NCBI RefSeq assembly: GCF_020640915.1
Contig: NZ_JADWDC010000050.1
Location: 1 to 36,487 of the forward strand
Reading direction: 5' to 3'
Origin: Waterburya agarophytonicola KI4
GTDB taxonomy: Bacteria > Cyanobacteriota > Cyanobacteriia > Cyanobacteriales > Xenococcaceae
DNA length: 36,487 nucleotides
Position numbers and translations under genes: made by a program. Each line of letters opens with the position of its first letter. The stretch's first letter is position 1. The notes beneath the pieces are model-generated. The model was not told where the DNA came from. It made no database searches and worked only from the letters and a program-made list of their open reading frames with translations. Positions 17,338-24,412 of the stretch are shown here, in pieces.

Positions 17338-17511
17338 TTGACAATTTGTGCTTTTTGGTATTTAAATTATTGTTTTTTTTTATCAGGAGTAATCAAAACA
17401 GTAATTGCAGTTGCATCTGGTGTTGTCGTAGCTTATTCCTGTTTGCCCTGGGAATCTGATAAAGCAAAAAAGATGATAAATGAATTAAATCAACTTATTG
17501 TTGATGCTTAA
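17338..17511 (+). other. Possible small ORF or decayed small gene
   Basis: This frame is open from 17323 to TAA 17511, with a TTG at 17338. From about 17392 the translation reads like a real small protein: 'IKTVIAVASGVVVAYSCLPWE' in two parts, a short hydrophobic helix then a Cys, followed by a charged helix ending 'NELNQLIVDA'. An AGGAG lies at 17385-17389, but no ATG, GTG or TTG occurs at a proper distance after it. Either translation begins at the weak TTG or the original start has been lost. I do not recognise the family. Confidence 0.3.
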
Positions 17512-17548
17512 GTTTTCTTTAGCTTTTACAAATGTCTATAATGACAGT

Positions 17549-17681
17549 CTGATCGCATTTATGGAAATTGAAAGGTAAAGCGATCGCATTTGTAAATATT
17601 AAAGGGTAAAGCGATCGCTTTTGTGAAAGTTGAAAGATAGGGCGATCGCATTACATTATTTGTTTTAGATATTGCGATCGC
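17549..17681. repeat. 31-bp HIP1-anchored tandem repeat, block A
   Basis: HIP1 octamers (GCGATCGC, the first one degenerate) begin at 17549, 17580, 17611, 17642 and 17674, giving periods of 31, 31, 31 and 32. Units 1-3 also share the intervening sequence (approximately CATTTGT-AA-TTGAAAGGTAAA); units 4-5 share only the octamer and the spacing. The block lies just past the 3' end of the coiled-coil gene. Confidence 0.8.
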
Positions 17682-17695
17682 CTTGATTAAATTAA

Positions 17696-17971
17696 CTATT
17701 CTTCAGGTAAATCGTTAACACCTGTTAGATGTTCGATAATTACCTCTAACTTGGCATCCAAACGATTAAACCGATGTTCGGTATTTTGTTCCAAACGAGT
17801 AATTCTAGATTTAATTTCATCTAGATCTTCTTCTATAGCTTCAAAAGCAGTAGATATTCTTCCTTTTGGCTCAACATCAAGTTCGATGGTTTTTAATCGC
17901 TGTTGCAGATCGGAAATTTGCCGACTGTGTTGGTTTATTTTTTTATTTTGTTCGCGTTCTTGTTCGTTCAT
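17696..17971 (-). CDS. Small coiled-coil protein
   Basis: The 91-residue hydrophilic protein has almost continuous heptad-patterned helix from about residue 10 to 85 ('ISDLQQRLKTIEL', then 'DEIKSRITRLEQNTEHRFNRL'), with no membrane segment and no catalytic motif. A proline-glycine break (EPKGR, about residues 34-38) separates two helices, so it may form an antiparallel hairpin or a trimeric coil. It starts at ATG 17971. It is a single gene enclosed by two blocks of 31-32-bp HIP1-anchored repeats. Similar short coiled-coil proteins are common in cyanobacteria without assigned function. I do not recognise a named family. Confidence 0.75.
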   Translation of the reverse strand: MNEQEREQNKKINQHSRQISDLQQRLKTIELDVEPKGRISTAFEAIEEDLDEIKSRITRLEQNTEHRFNRLDAKLEVIIEHLTGVNDLPEE

Positions 17972-18066
17972 TCGTTATACTGCTATTAGATTTTATTTTA
18001 GGGAGTCTTGAAGATTTTTGTAGTCTCAAGGTTCTCTTTCTAGTTTATAGCAGTAGTAAATATAAG

Positions 18067-18135
18067 GCGATCGCATTGGTAGAAGTTGAAGAGAAGGCGC
18101 GATCGCGTTTGTAGAATTTGGAGAGTAAAGCGATC
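18067..18135. repeat. 31-32-bp HIP1-anchored tandem repeat, block B
   Basis: HIP1-type octamers begin at 18067, 18099 and (truncated) 18130. The sequence between them (approximately CATTGGTAGAAGTTGAAGAG and CGTTTGTAGAATTTGGAGAG) matches block A units in the same orientation. The block lies upstream of the coiled-coil gene. Confidence 0.75.
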
Positions 18136-18232
18136 AATAACTAAACAAAATTAGAGTACCTAACATCGATTTTTTATACTTCCAAGTTTTAATTGCTTGG
18201 GGATATACTCTGTTGAATTGGGAGTCATGAAA

Positions 18233-18259
18233 TCAGGGTAAGAGCCTCTCAAACCCTGA
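18233..18259 (-). terminator. Possible terminator of the DUF2330 gene
   Basis: TCAGGGT (18233-18239) and ACCCTGA (18253-18259) form a perfect 7-bp stem with a 13-base loop, 25 bases after the DUF2330 stop. On the minus strand only a short TTTC follows, so termination would be weak. Confidence 0.4.
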
Positions 18260-18283
18260 CCAACTTTGACAGAAGAGAGTTAT

Positions 18284-19615
18284 TTAATTCCAAAGATTTT
18301 CCCACCACTGAATGGGTTCGGCTTCGACAAAGTTAATGCGATCGCGAATATCTTTAAGTTTCCACCCTGTAAGATTGGCAAGGATTTTAGCTTCTGATTC
18401 TTGTCTGTCTAGTACGGATTTTTTATATTCTTTACCTGCTTTACAACTAAATTCCCCTTCGTAGGGATGGCGAATGACATATCTTCCTTGAAATAAATTG
18501 CGATCGCTTGTAGATTGGAACTTTAGATCTTCGGGGAATTTATCTCGGCTATATCGAACGTGCAGGCGAGTAATAAAGACGTTACTACCACCCCAACGAT
18601 TGTTAAAGTTATTGCTATCTAGCCAGAATACCCCAGCCTGTTTTAATTCTTCCTGGTTTAAAGGTTCGGCAGAACAAGGATCGCAACTACCCATATCCCA
18701 AGCATATTCAAGAAAGGCTACCTGTTTGTTTTCCTCCTCGTAGGTTTTTTGGAACATAGCAGTATAAAAGTCTTTAAAATCCTCTTTGATAAACTGAGGA
18801 ATATCTCGATCCGAAGGCATTTTAACGGTGCGATAGTTAGTTAGTTCTACTTTTCCTTTAGGAGAGAGTAAATAAACTAGTAGATCTTGATCGCCGTTAG
18901 CATTCATCATTCCCAAACGAATGGGTAACATGAATTTAGGAGACTCAAAAGCGATCGAAATCGGTCTAAGTTTCTCAAAACCATTAGTATCGAATTCTTC
19001 TAGATTTACTTTCGCTACAAAGAATTTGAGATTCTGCTTAATATAAGGCTGGAGTAATTCTTTTGCACCTTGAGGGATTTTATAGTCATTTTGAATCAAC
19101 CAAGTTTCTAAACCATCAGATTCCTTTGCACTCAGGATTAAGATATCATATTCCCCAACACTAAACTGCTCTTCGATTGTGACTCCTAACTCTGCTTCGG
19201 CTTTCTTTGCCATAGGCGCAGACTGGGGTAAAGCAACAGACTGCCTAGCCCGATCTTCCATCATATATTGTGGCTGACAAGGATCTTCGTCGAAATATTC
19301 TACTAACCTGGGCGCACTAAAACCATCTAGTCTTTCTAAGATTTTAGATTCGCCTATGTGTACCTGTTCTTCTTTTAAAACTACTGGTACGGGTACAACC
19401 ATGGCAAAGTCTTTGACTTCTCCTTGATAATCGTTAGACATAGTTAAGACTGTTCGCTGTTCATCTCTGGCGATGATTACCTGGGATGCTTGATTGTATA
19501 AGCTGCTATCGGCTTTTGCCACATAAAAGCCACAAAATGCCAGGGCGGGTTTGATACCAAAGATGAGAATTGCACCTGTCAGAATGCAGGATAGTAAGAT
19601 ACGTATTGTTTTCAT
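18284..19615 (-). CDS. Secreted DUF2330 protein
   Basis: The 443-residue protein begins with a Sec signal peptide cut after 'KPALA' (about residue 26). The family core follows: FCGFYVAKAD near 27-36, 'ASQVIIARDEQRTVLTMSNDYQG' split over residues 43-65, and 'DFAMVVPVPVVLKEEQVHIG' near 69-88. It contains several Cys residues, including one directly after the signal peptide, DPC near residue 112, and a CDPC (CxxC) motif near residue 313. Disulfides or a redox role in the periplasm or lumen are therefore possible. There is no C-terminal membrane helix. DUF2330 has no established function. It is the next gene after the RnfD-like gene on the same strand, 143 bases apart. Confidence 0.87.
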   Translation of the reverse strand: MKTIRILLSCILTGAILIFGIKPALAFCGFYVAKADSSLYNQASQVIIARDEQRTVLTMSNDYQGEVKDFAMVVPVPVVLKEEQVHIGESKILERLDGFSAPRLVEYFDEDPCQPQYMMEDRARQSVALPQSAPMAKKAEAELGVTIEEQFSVGEYDILILSAKESDGLETWLIQNDYKIPQGAKELLQPYIKQNLKFFVAKVNLEEFDTNGFEKLRPISIAFESPKFMLPIRLGMMNANGDQDLLVYLLSPKGKVELTNYRTVKMPSDRDIPQFIKEDFKDFYTAMFQKTYEEENKQVAFLEYAWDMGSCDPCSAEPLNQEELKQAGVFWLDSNNFNNRWGGSNVFITRLHVRYSRDKFPEDLKFQSTSDRNLFQGRYVIRHPYEGEFSCKAGKEYKKSVLDRQESEAKILANLTGWKLKDIRDRINFVEAEPIQWWENLWN

Positions 19616-19654
19616 AGTTTTAATTAGATCAATTGTCTTTCGTCACGTAGCTAA

Positions 19655-19682
19655 GTTTATTGTTCAAGGTTTATTGTTCAAG
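19655..19682. repeat. Perfect 14-bp tandem duplication
   Basis: GTTTATTGTTCAAG occurs twice with no spacer (19655-19668 and 19669-19682), in the 143-base gap between the RnfD-like and DUF2330 genes. It can be read as two pairs of heptamers. Confidence 0.75.
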
Positions 19683-19758
19683 CATCTTAACTGGTTTGAT
19701 ATAAAGGATTATTTTGAATATTAAGTTTGGGTTTAAAATGACTTCTTTGAGACTTATA

Positions 19759-19779
19759 TCAATTGTCAATTGTCCATTG
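19759..19779. repeat. Heptamer array forming the 3' end of the RnfD-like gene
   Basis: TCAATTG, TCAATTG, TCCATTG in tandem. On the minus strand these supply the last codons (..W-T-I-D-N-stop) of the RnfD-like gene, so its C-terminus and stop come from repeat sequence. Confidence 0.6.
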
Positions 19780-20631
19780 AACCGCTTTCCAATTAAATCT
19801 AGGTGCATTCCAAACCATGTCTAACAGCATTGTCATGGGAGAAACAATAAACAACGACCAGAAAATTGCGGTAGAAAGATAAAAATAGTGTTGCAAAATA
19901 AAGGTAGAAAATGCGATCGCCATACTCCAAATCCATCTACCTTTTATAGAATTAGGAATCGATCGCGGATCGGTCAACATAAATAAGGCAAACAGCAATA
20001 AACTACCACTCATAAACTGATGTTGCCACACATCCCAACTCCATCCCAGCCAAAAGTTGCGCGCTGCTTCTAAACCTCCATAGGAGAGGAGAAAAGCGAT
20101 CGATGTATCCCAACGTCCAACTTGTTTTAAGACTACTCCTCCTAAGCCCAAAAATAGCAATATATACCACCAGTCTGTCCCCCATTGTCCAGGGCTTACC
20201 CAGGCATCGTTAGTTAGGGTTAAGGCTGCGATAATGCCGAAATTGGCGGGGTTAAAGAAGTGTTTGTTGTGGTGACGAAAAAGGAATTTACTAGAAATAG
20301 CGAAGCACCCCGCGATCGCCATTGTCTGAGGGTTATTGCTACGAAGTAATAGACACAAACCAAGGGAAGTAATTAACGCACTGCGAAGAGAAGTTAATAC
20401 TTTGGGAGTAATTAAAATATTTAATTTACTAGATAAATTGGTAAAGCTATCTTCTTCTCTTAGTTTGCTATATTCCACCACAGAAGAAAGTATCCACTGA
20501 GTAATTAAACAACTGGACATAACTACCAGAATTAAATTAGATTGTATTGTCCAATCTCTCGTGCTGACACCTAAAAGTAAGAATAAACCGAGGAAAATTA
20601 TTTGCGTAATGCGAGCATCTTTTAATAACAT
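19759..20631 (-). CDS. Orphan RnfD/NqrB-like membrane protein
   Basis: The 290-residue polytopic membrane protein is related to the RnfD/NqrB subunits of ion-pumping flavin electron-transfer complexes. It has about eight to ten hydrophobic segments and the family landmarks 'FRHHNKHFFNPANFGI' near residues 117-132 and 'MLTDPRSIPN' near 217-226. Canonical RnfD/NqrB bind FMN covalently through a Thr in an SGAT motif; I see no such motif here. None of the other Rnf or Nqr subunits is in the window. The protein is therefore probably not a pump subunit but a stand-alone relative, paired with the secreted DUF2330 protein downstream. The role (redox, transport or membrane folding) is unknown. It starts at ATG 20631. 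Confidence 0.8.
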   Translation of the reverse strand: MLLKDARITQIIFLGLFLLLGVSTRDWTIQSNLILVVMSSCLITQWILSSVVEYSKLREEDSFTNLSSKLNILITPKVLTSLRSALITSLGLCLLLRSNNPQTMAIAGCFAISSKFLFRHHNKHFFNPANFGIIAALTLTNDAWVSPGQWGTDWWYILLFLGLGGVVLKQVGRWDTSIAFLLSYGGLEAARNFWLGWSWDVWQHQFMSGSLLLFALFMLTDPRSIPNSIKGRWIWSMAIAFSTFILQHYFYLSTAIFWSLFIVSPMTMLLDMVWNAPRFNWKAVQWTIDN

Positions 20632-20760
20632 TGACCGTTAATATATAACTACTAATCAACGTCTTTAGTATGTCTTGTAAAATTCTAAAATAGGGTTGCG
20701 TTACGTTTTTTGTAACATAACCGTCAAACGATCTATCAATACTACATGGTAACTAGCCTT

Positions 20761-20802
20761 TTAGTTATTACTTATTACTTATTAGTTGTTAATTATTACT
20801 TA
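20761..20802. repeat. Six-unit 7-bp tandem repeat (STRR-like)
   Basis: Consecutive heptamers TTAGTTA, TTACTTA, TTACTTA, TTAGTTG, TTAATTA, TTACTTA. The array ends 19 bases before ATG 20822 of the spherulin-4 type gene, so it lies in its promoter or leader. Confidence 0.75.
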
Positions 20803-20821
20803 CCCACAACGGGCTAGTTTA

Positions 20822-21634
20822 ATGTTTATTAGTTTAGGCAAGTTATTTATTTCTGCGATCGTGGTGTCGATTATTTCTGCTTGTCAGTCTCCAGCAACAA
20901 CTAGAAATCCACCAAAAATTCTACTTCCTCTCTATATTTATCCTAACTGGTACGAACCCGAGAATTATTCTTGGTCTAAAGTTATTTCCGCAGCCAATCA
21001 AGTTCCCATTATCGCTATTATAAATCCTAATAATGGCCCTGATGGAGGTTCGCCCAATGATGATTACCAAAAAGGTTTAGAGGATTTAAAACAAGCTGAT
21101 ATTCCCATATTGGGTTATGTGTATACAAAATATGGCGATCGCCCCATAATAGAAGTCAAGCAAGATATTGATTTATATGCCACTTACTACGATCTTGATG
21201 GTATTTTTTTAGATGAAAGTGCCAGTAGTGCCAAACAAGTGGATTATTACCGAGATATTTATCAATATATTAAACAAAAAGCTGGTTTAGATCGAGTAGT
21301 TATTAATCCTGGTACTCACACCGACGAGCAATATTCCATCGCCCCTGCCACAGATACCGCCGTGATTTTCGAGAACTATCCTCAGCCTTGGTTAGAGTAT
21401 CGACCCCAAGATTATACTACCAAATACGATCGCGATCGCTTTGCTAGTTTGATTCATTCTGTTGCTGATGTTGCTACCATGAAAAAATATATCGATTTGG
21501 CTATGGAACGCAATATTGGTTATATCTATATTACCGATGATAGTCCTAATAATAGCGATGGCGATCCTTGGAATAGTCTACCTTCTTATTGGCAAGAAGA
21601 AGTTGATTATCTTCAATCTTTGAGCGAAAAATAG
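20822..21634 (+). CDS. Spherulation-specific family 4 (GH135-like) lipoprotein
   Basis: The 270-residue protein begins with a lipoprotein signal: a hydrophobic stretch ending in IISAC, with the Cys near residue 21, so it is expected to be membrane-anchored outside the cytoplasm. The rest is a TIM-barrel-like domain with the spherulin-4 pattern: 'LLPLYIYPNWY' near 34-44, 'IAIINPNNGPDGG' near 64-76, 'ILGYVYTKYGDR' near 96-107, 'DGIFLDES' near 126-133, 'VVINPGTH' near 158-165 and VIFENY near 178. The related fungal enzyme Sph3 (GH135) cleaves alpha-1,4-galactosaminoglycan, so exopolysaccharide or biofilm cleavage is a reasonable inference; the substrate here is unknown. ATG 20822 is preferred because it places the lipobox correctly. 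Confidence 0.82.
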   Translation: MFISLGKLFISAIVVSIISACQSPATTRNPPKILLPLYIYPNWYEPENYSWSKVISAANQVPIIAIINPNNGPDGGSPNDDYQKGLEDLKQADIPILGYVYTKYGDRPIIEVKQDIDLYATYYDLDGIFLDESASSAKQVDYYRDIYQYIKQKAGLDRVVINPGTHTDEQYSIAPATDTAVIFENYPQPWLEYRPQDYTTKYDRDRFASLIHSVADVATMKKYIDLAMERNIGYIYITDDSPNNSDGDPWNSLPSYWQEEVDYLQSLSEK

Positions 21635-21647
21635 CATTATTCAAAAA

Positions 21648-22583
21648 CTATATAAGACTTAACAAAGCGCATTCCCAGACTAAACGAGGCTGAACGTAGC
21701 TTAAAAGACATTTGCGAGTTTTTTCCCATTGCTCCATTAATTCAATTTTATGATTTTTTTGCCAAGAATAATATTGTAAATAATCGACTAACCAAAGTTG
21801 AGTTTGTCCGTCCAATTCTTGAGTAATAGTTTGAGCTAGTTCCATCGCTTTTAAAGGAGTAGTAATCGATCGTTTTAATTGTTGTAATAGCTCGTCGGGT
21901 ATAGTTTGTAGTTGATGCCAAGCTGCGATCGCTTTTCCTGGACTACCTTGAGCGATCGCCATTAATTCGGGATGTTCTAAAATTTCTCCATGACCATTAC
22001 TGCTTAATACTGTAGTTAAATCCGCTTGGGATAAGCTATAAAATTGGATGCGCTGACACCGAGATACTAAAGTAACCAGTAAAGAATCAGCATCGGGGGC
22101 AATTAAAATTAGAGTAGCATTTCCTGGTTCTTCCAAGGTTTTCAACAAGGCATTAGCTGGTGATTCTGCCATTGTTTGAGCGGATTCAATAACCACCACT
22201 TTTCTACTGGCTTCTAATATAGGACGATGGAGAAACTGAGTAATATTACGAATTTGTTCGATTCTAATTTTGGGTGGAGTTTTGTATTGTAATCCTTGAG
22301 ATTCGGCTTGAGAAGCGGTATACAATTCCCCTTTACTTAAATAAGTCGGTTCTACCCAAAGTAGATCGGGATGATTGCCAGAGGCTAATTTGCGTTGAAT
22401 CAGTGGATGTTTTTCTGGAGGTAAATCGGCAGTCAACAAAAGTTGTGTAAAGCCTTTAGCCGCAATGCTTTTTCCGATGCCCAAAGAACCCGAAAACAAA
22501 TAGGCTGGTGCAATTCGCTCTTGTTTTATCGCCTGTTGTAATAATTCAATAGCCTTATCTTGTCCGAGTAAATCTTTAAACAT
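21648..22583 (-). CDS. holB: DNA polymerase III delta-prime subunit
   Basis: The 311-residue AAA+ clamp-loader protein carries a Walker A-like SGSLGIGKS at 32-40 and the sensor/Arg-finger region 'SPANALLKTLEEPGNATLILI' split over residues 140-160, followed by 'VSRCQRIQF'. It loads the sliding clamp with delta and tau/gamma subunits. The cysteine zinc-binding quartet found in many delta-prime proteins is not visible. It starts at ATG 22583, only six bases after the exbB stop, so it is probably in one transcript with tonB and exbB even though the functions are unrelated. It faces the spherulin-4 type gene tail-to-tail, with 13 bases between stops. Confidence 0.92.
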   Translation of the reverse strand: MFKDLLGQDKAIELLQQAIKQERIAPAYLFSGSLGIGKSIAAKGFTQLLLTADLPPEKHPLIQRKLASGNHPDLLWVEPTYLSKGELYTASQAESQGLQYKTPPKIRIEQIRNITQFLHRPILEASRKVVVIESAQTMAESPANALLKTLEEPGNATLILIAPDADSLLVTLVSRCQRIQFYSLSQADLTTVLSSNGHGEILEHPELMAIAQGSPGKAIAAWHQLQTIPDELLQQLKRSITTPLKAMELAQTITQELDGQTQLWLVDYLQYYSWQKNHKIELMEQWEKTRKCLLSYVQPRLVWECALLSLI

Positions 22584-22589
22584 AAGTAA

Positions 22590-23237
22590 CTATGGAACGA
22601 TACTATGTTCGGTGCGATCGTGTTTATCCAGGTGAATCAATTCCAATTGTCCGCCAACCTCTTGAATTAAAGCAATCTGTCGCAAATATAGTCCTCGAAA
22701 AATACTGGCAAAAAACAAAGTGGCGATCGCTACTATCAAACCCGCTGCGGTAGAAGTCAAAGCTTCGCCAATACCTCCCGTAACTCCTGCTGCTTGGGAT
22801 GATTCAATATCTCCTAATTTTAAAGAAGACAAGGATGCAATTAAACCCACTACCGTACCCAATAAACCCAATAACGGAGACAGACTAATCACCGTTTCAA
22901 AAGAATTACTAAACCGTTTTAAAACTGGTATTTCTGCTTGTGCTGCGGTTTCTAAAGCTAGCTTAAACTTTTCTGGGGTAGAACGTTTGAGAGATAATGC
23001 CACTAAAAATATACGAGCGACGGGTAAATTAAGATGACGTTGCAACATCATGGTGGCAGCATCGGTATCATCTCGATAGAGATTTAATAATTGCTTGATT
23101 ACGCTATCCTGTTGTCGGGATGTTCTCAACCAAAAAAGCGATCGCTCTAAAGTTATGGCGACAGAGTAGATTGATAACCCCAGCAAAGGATACATTACCA
23201 ATCCACCATTTTTAAATAACTGTAAAATAGTTTCCAT
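22590..23237 (-). CDS. exbB: MotA/TolQ/ExbB proton-channel family protein
   Basis: The 215-residue protein has three membrane helices: about residues 8-28 (GGLVMYPLLGLSIYSVAI), then 'LSPLLGLLGTVVGLIASL' near 119-136, and 'ALTSTAAGLIVAIATLFFASI' split over residues 159-179. The last two carry the conserved proline/glycine and Thr pattern of ExbB. With TonB and ExbD this family uses the proton gradient to energise outer-membrane receptors. ATG 23237 is preferred to TTG 23258. It follows the TonB-like gene by 32 bases and precedes holB by six. No ExbD gene is present beside it. Confidence 0.92.
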   Translation of the reverse strand: METILQLFKNGGLVMYPLLGLSIYSVAITLERSLFWLRTSRQQDSVIKQLLNLYRDDTDAATMMLQRHLNLPVARIFLVALSLKRSTPEKFKLALETAAQAEIPVLKRFSNSFETVISLSPLLGLLGTVVGLIASLSSLKLGDIESSQAAGVTGGIGEALTSTAAGLIVAIATLFFASIFRGLYLRQIALIQEVGGQLELIHLDKHDRTEHSIVP

Positions 23238-23269
23238 AGATTCAAAAGCCCAGGGCAAGGGATACTTTT

Positions 23270-24205
23270 TTAATAAAGATATATATTAAAGCTAAATTCA
23301 ATTTCTAATGCTTCCAAGGGAAAATCAGGGGGTAAAGGAGCAAATGGTCCAGAATTTTGTACTGCTGCAAGAGATTCGCGATCTAGTTTTTCTGAGCCAG
23401 AACTCTTAGTTACCTTGAGATTGGCAATTTGACCATTTTTTTGAATATTAAAGGTTAAATAAGTAGTTTGTTCTTGGGATGAATAAGATGGATTCCAGTT
23501 ACGTTTGACTCGTCGTTTAATTTCAGCGAAGTAGCTACTTAGATCGACATCTCGCAGGGCGTTTATTTGACTGGGATTGAGAACAGCATCGTGTGTCAAA
23601 GCCTCTGGACTAAAAAACGCATCCGAACCACCATCTGCCAAGGTTTTTTTATAATCTCCTCCTAATAAATCGGCAGCACTACCATCGCCAGAAGTCGATT
23701 TTTCGGGAACGGGTTCTGATTTAGGTGGTAAACGAGTTGCGACGGGTTCGGGTGCGGGTTCGGGTGCGGGTGCGGGTTCGGGTTCGGGTGCGGGTGCGGG
23801 CGTGGGTTCGGGTGCGGGTTCGGGTTCGGGTGCGGGTTCGGGTTCGGGTGCGGGTGCGGGTGCGGGAGAAGCAATTATATCTTCACCAATTTCATCCCCA
23901 GAAGGAGTTTGTTTAGGCTGAGAATTCGATGGCGCGATCGCATTTTCGGTAGAGCGATTATTAGTTTCTGGAGGGGGTTCTAGGCTTTTTTCTTCAGGAG
24001 GAACAACCACAAATTCAATGGGCTTACTCTCTTCTTCCTCTTCAACAGGTGCGATCGCTTGATAACGAGCAAGTAACAAAAAAATAAGACCGTGAGCGAT
24101 CGCCGAACCTAAAATAAATAATAAAAGATGCTTGAATCCAAAACTACGATTTAGCACTATGGAGGTTTTTTCATATCGATCACTTTTTGGTTTTAAATGC
24201 ACCAT
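23270..24205 (-). CDS. tonB: TonB-like energy transducer
   Basis: The 311-residue protein has one membrane helix (about 25-47) with the S-x3-H motif (Ser34, His38) typical of TonB and needed for coupling to ExbB. A proline-rich periplasmic spacer of about 20 Ala-Pro/Glu-Pro dipeptides (about residues 115-155) follows, then a C-terminal TonB/TolA-type domain ('YFAEIKRRVKRNWNP', 'TYLTFNIQKNGQIANLKV', 'LDRESLAAVQNSGPFAPLP'). It transmits energy to outer-membrane transporters, probably for siderophores or cobalamin; the receptor is not in the window. ATG 24205 (MVHLKP) is preferred to a far-upstream TTG at 24271. It is the first gene of the tonB-exbB-holB run. Confidence 0.9.
   Translation of the reverse strand: MVHLKPKSDRYEKTSIVLNRSFGFKHLLLFILGSAIAHGLIFLLLARYQAIAPVEEEEESKPIEFVVVPPEEKSLEPPPETNNRSTENAIAPSNSQPKQTPSGDEIGEDIIASPAPAPAPEPEPAPEPEPAPEPTPAPAPEPEPAPAPEPAPEPVATRLPPKSEPVPEKSTSGDGSAADLLGGDYKKTLADGGSDAFFSPEALTHDAVLNPSQINALRDVDLSSYFAEIKRRVKRNWNPSYSSQEQTTYLTFNIQKNGQIANLKVTKSSGSEKLDRESLAAVQNSGPFAPLPPDFPLEALEIEFSFNIYLY
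23744..23863. repeat. Hexanucleotide coding microsatellite in tonB
   Basis: Twenty consecutive hexamers of the type GGGTTC or GGGTGC, with one GGCGTG-like variant unit. On the coding (minus) strand they encode alternating Glu-Pro and Ala-Pro (one Thr-Pro). Because the unit is six bases, copy-number change keeps the frame and only changes spacer length. Confidence 0.9.
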
Positions 24206-24412
24206 TTCTTGACTCGCCCCTCCCGTTACTACCAAACTAAATTTAATTTTACTTGTCTCTAAGGCTAACAAATCTAACCCATTTCTTAATCTACTCGATC
24301 CAAAGAGCGATCGCTCTTACAGCAAGATTTAAACCAGAAGCTAAAATAACTTTATCAGTAGTCTATAATCAAACTTTCTTATTTTTTATTTCTTCTTCCT
24401 TACTCCTCAAAT

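Larger units (their letters stand above)
17972..18283. other. Intergenic region between DUF2330 gene and coiled-coil gene
   Basis: Contains repeat block B (18067-18135) and an inverted repeat at 18233-18259. No supported coding frame. The coiled-coil gene promoter should lie in 17972-18060. Confidence 0.5.

Noticed and set aside
17549-17681. CRISPR array
   Set aside because: The 31-bp periodicity comes from contiguous degenerate units with no distinct spacers and no cas genes nearby.
17866-18114. Plus-strand frame over the coiled-coil gene and repeat block B
   Set aside because: Mostly antisense of the coiled-coil gene and runs through repeat DNA; no family similarity.
23725-23916. Plus-strand Arg-Val repeat protein
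   Set aside because: Antisense reading of the GGGTKC microsatellite in tonB.
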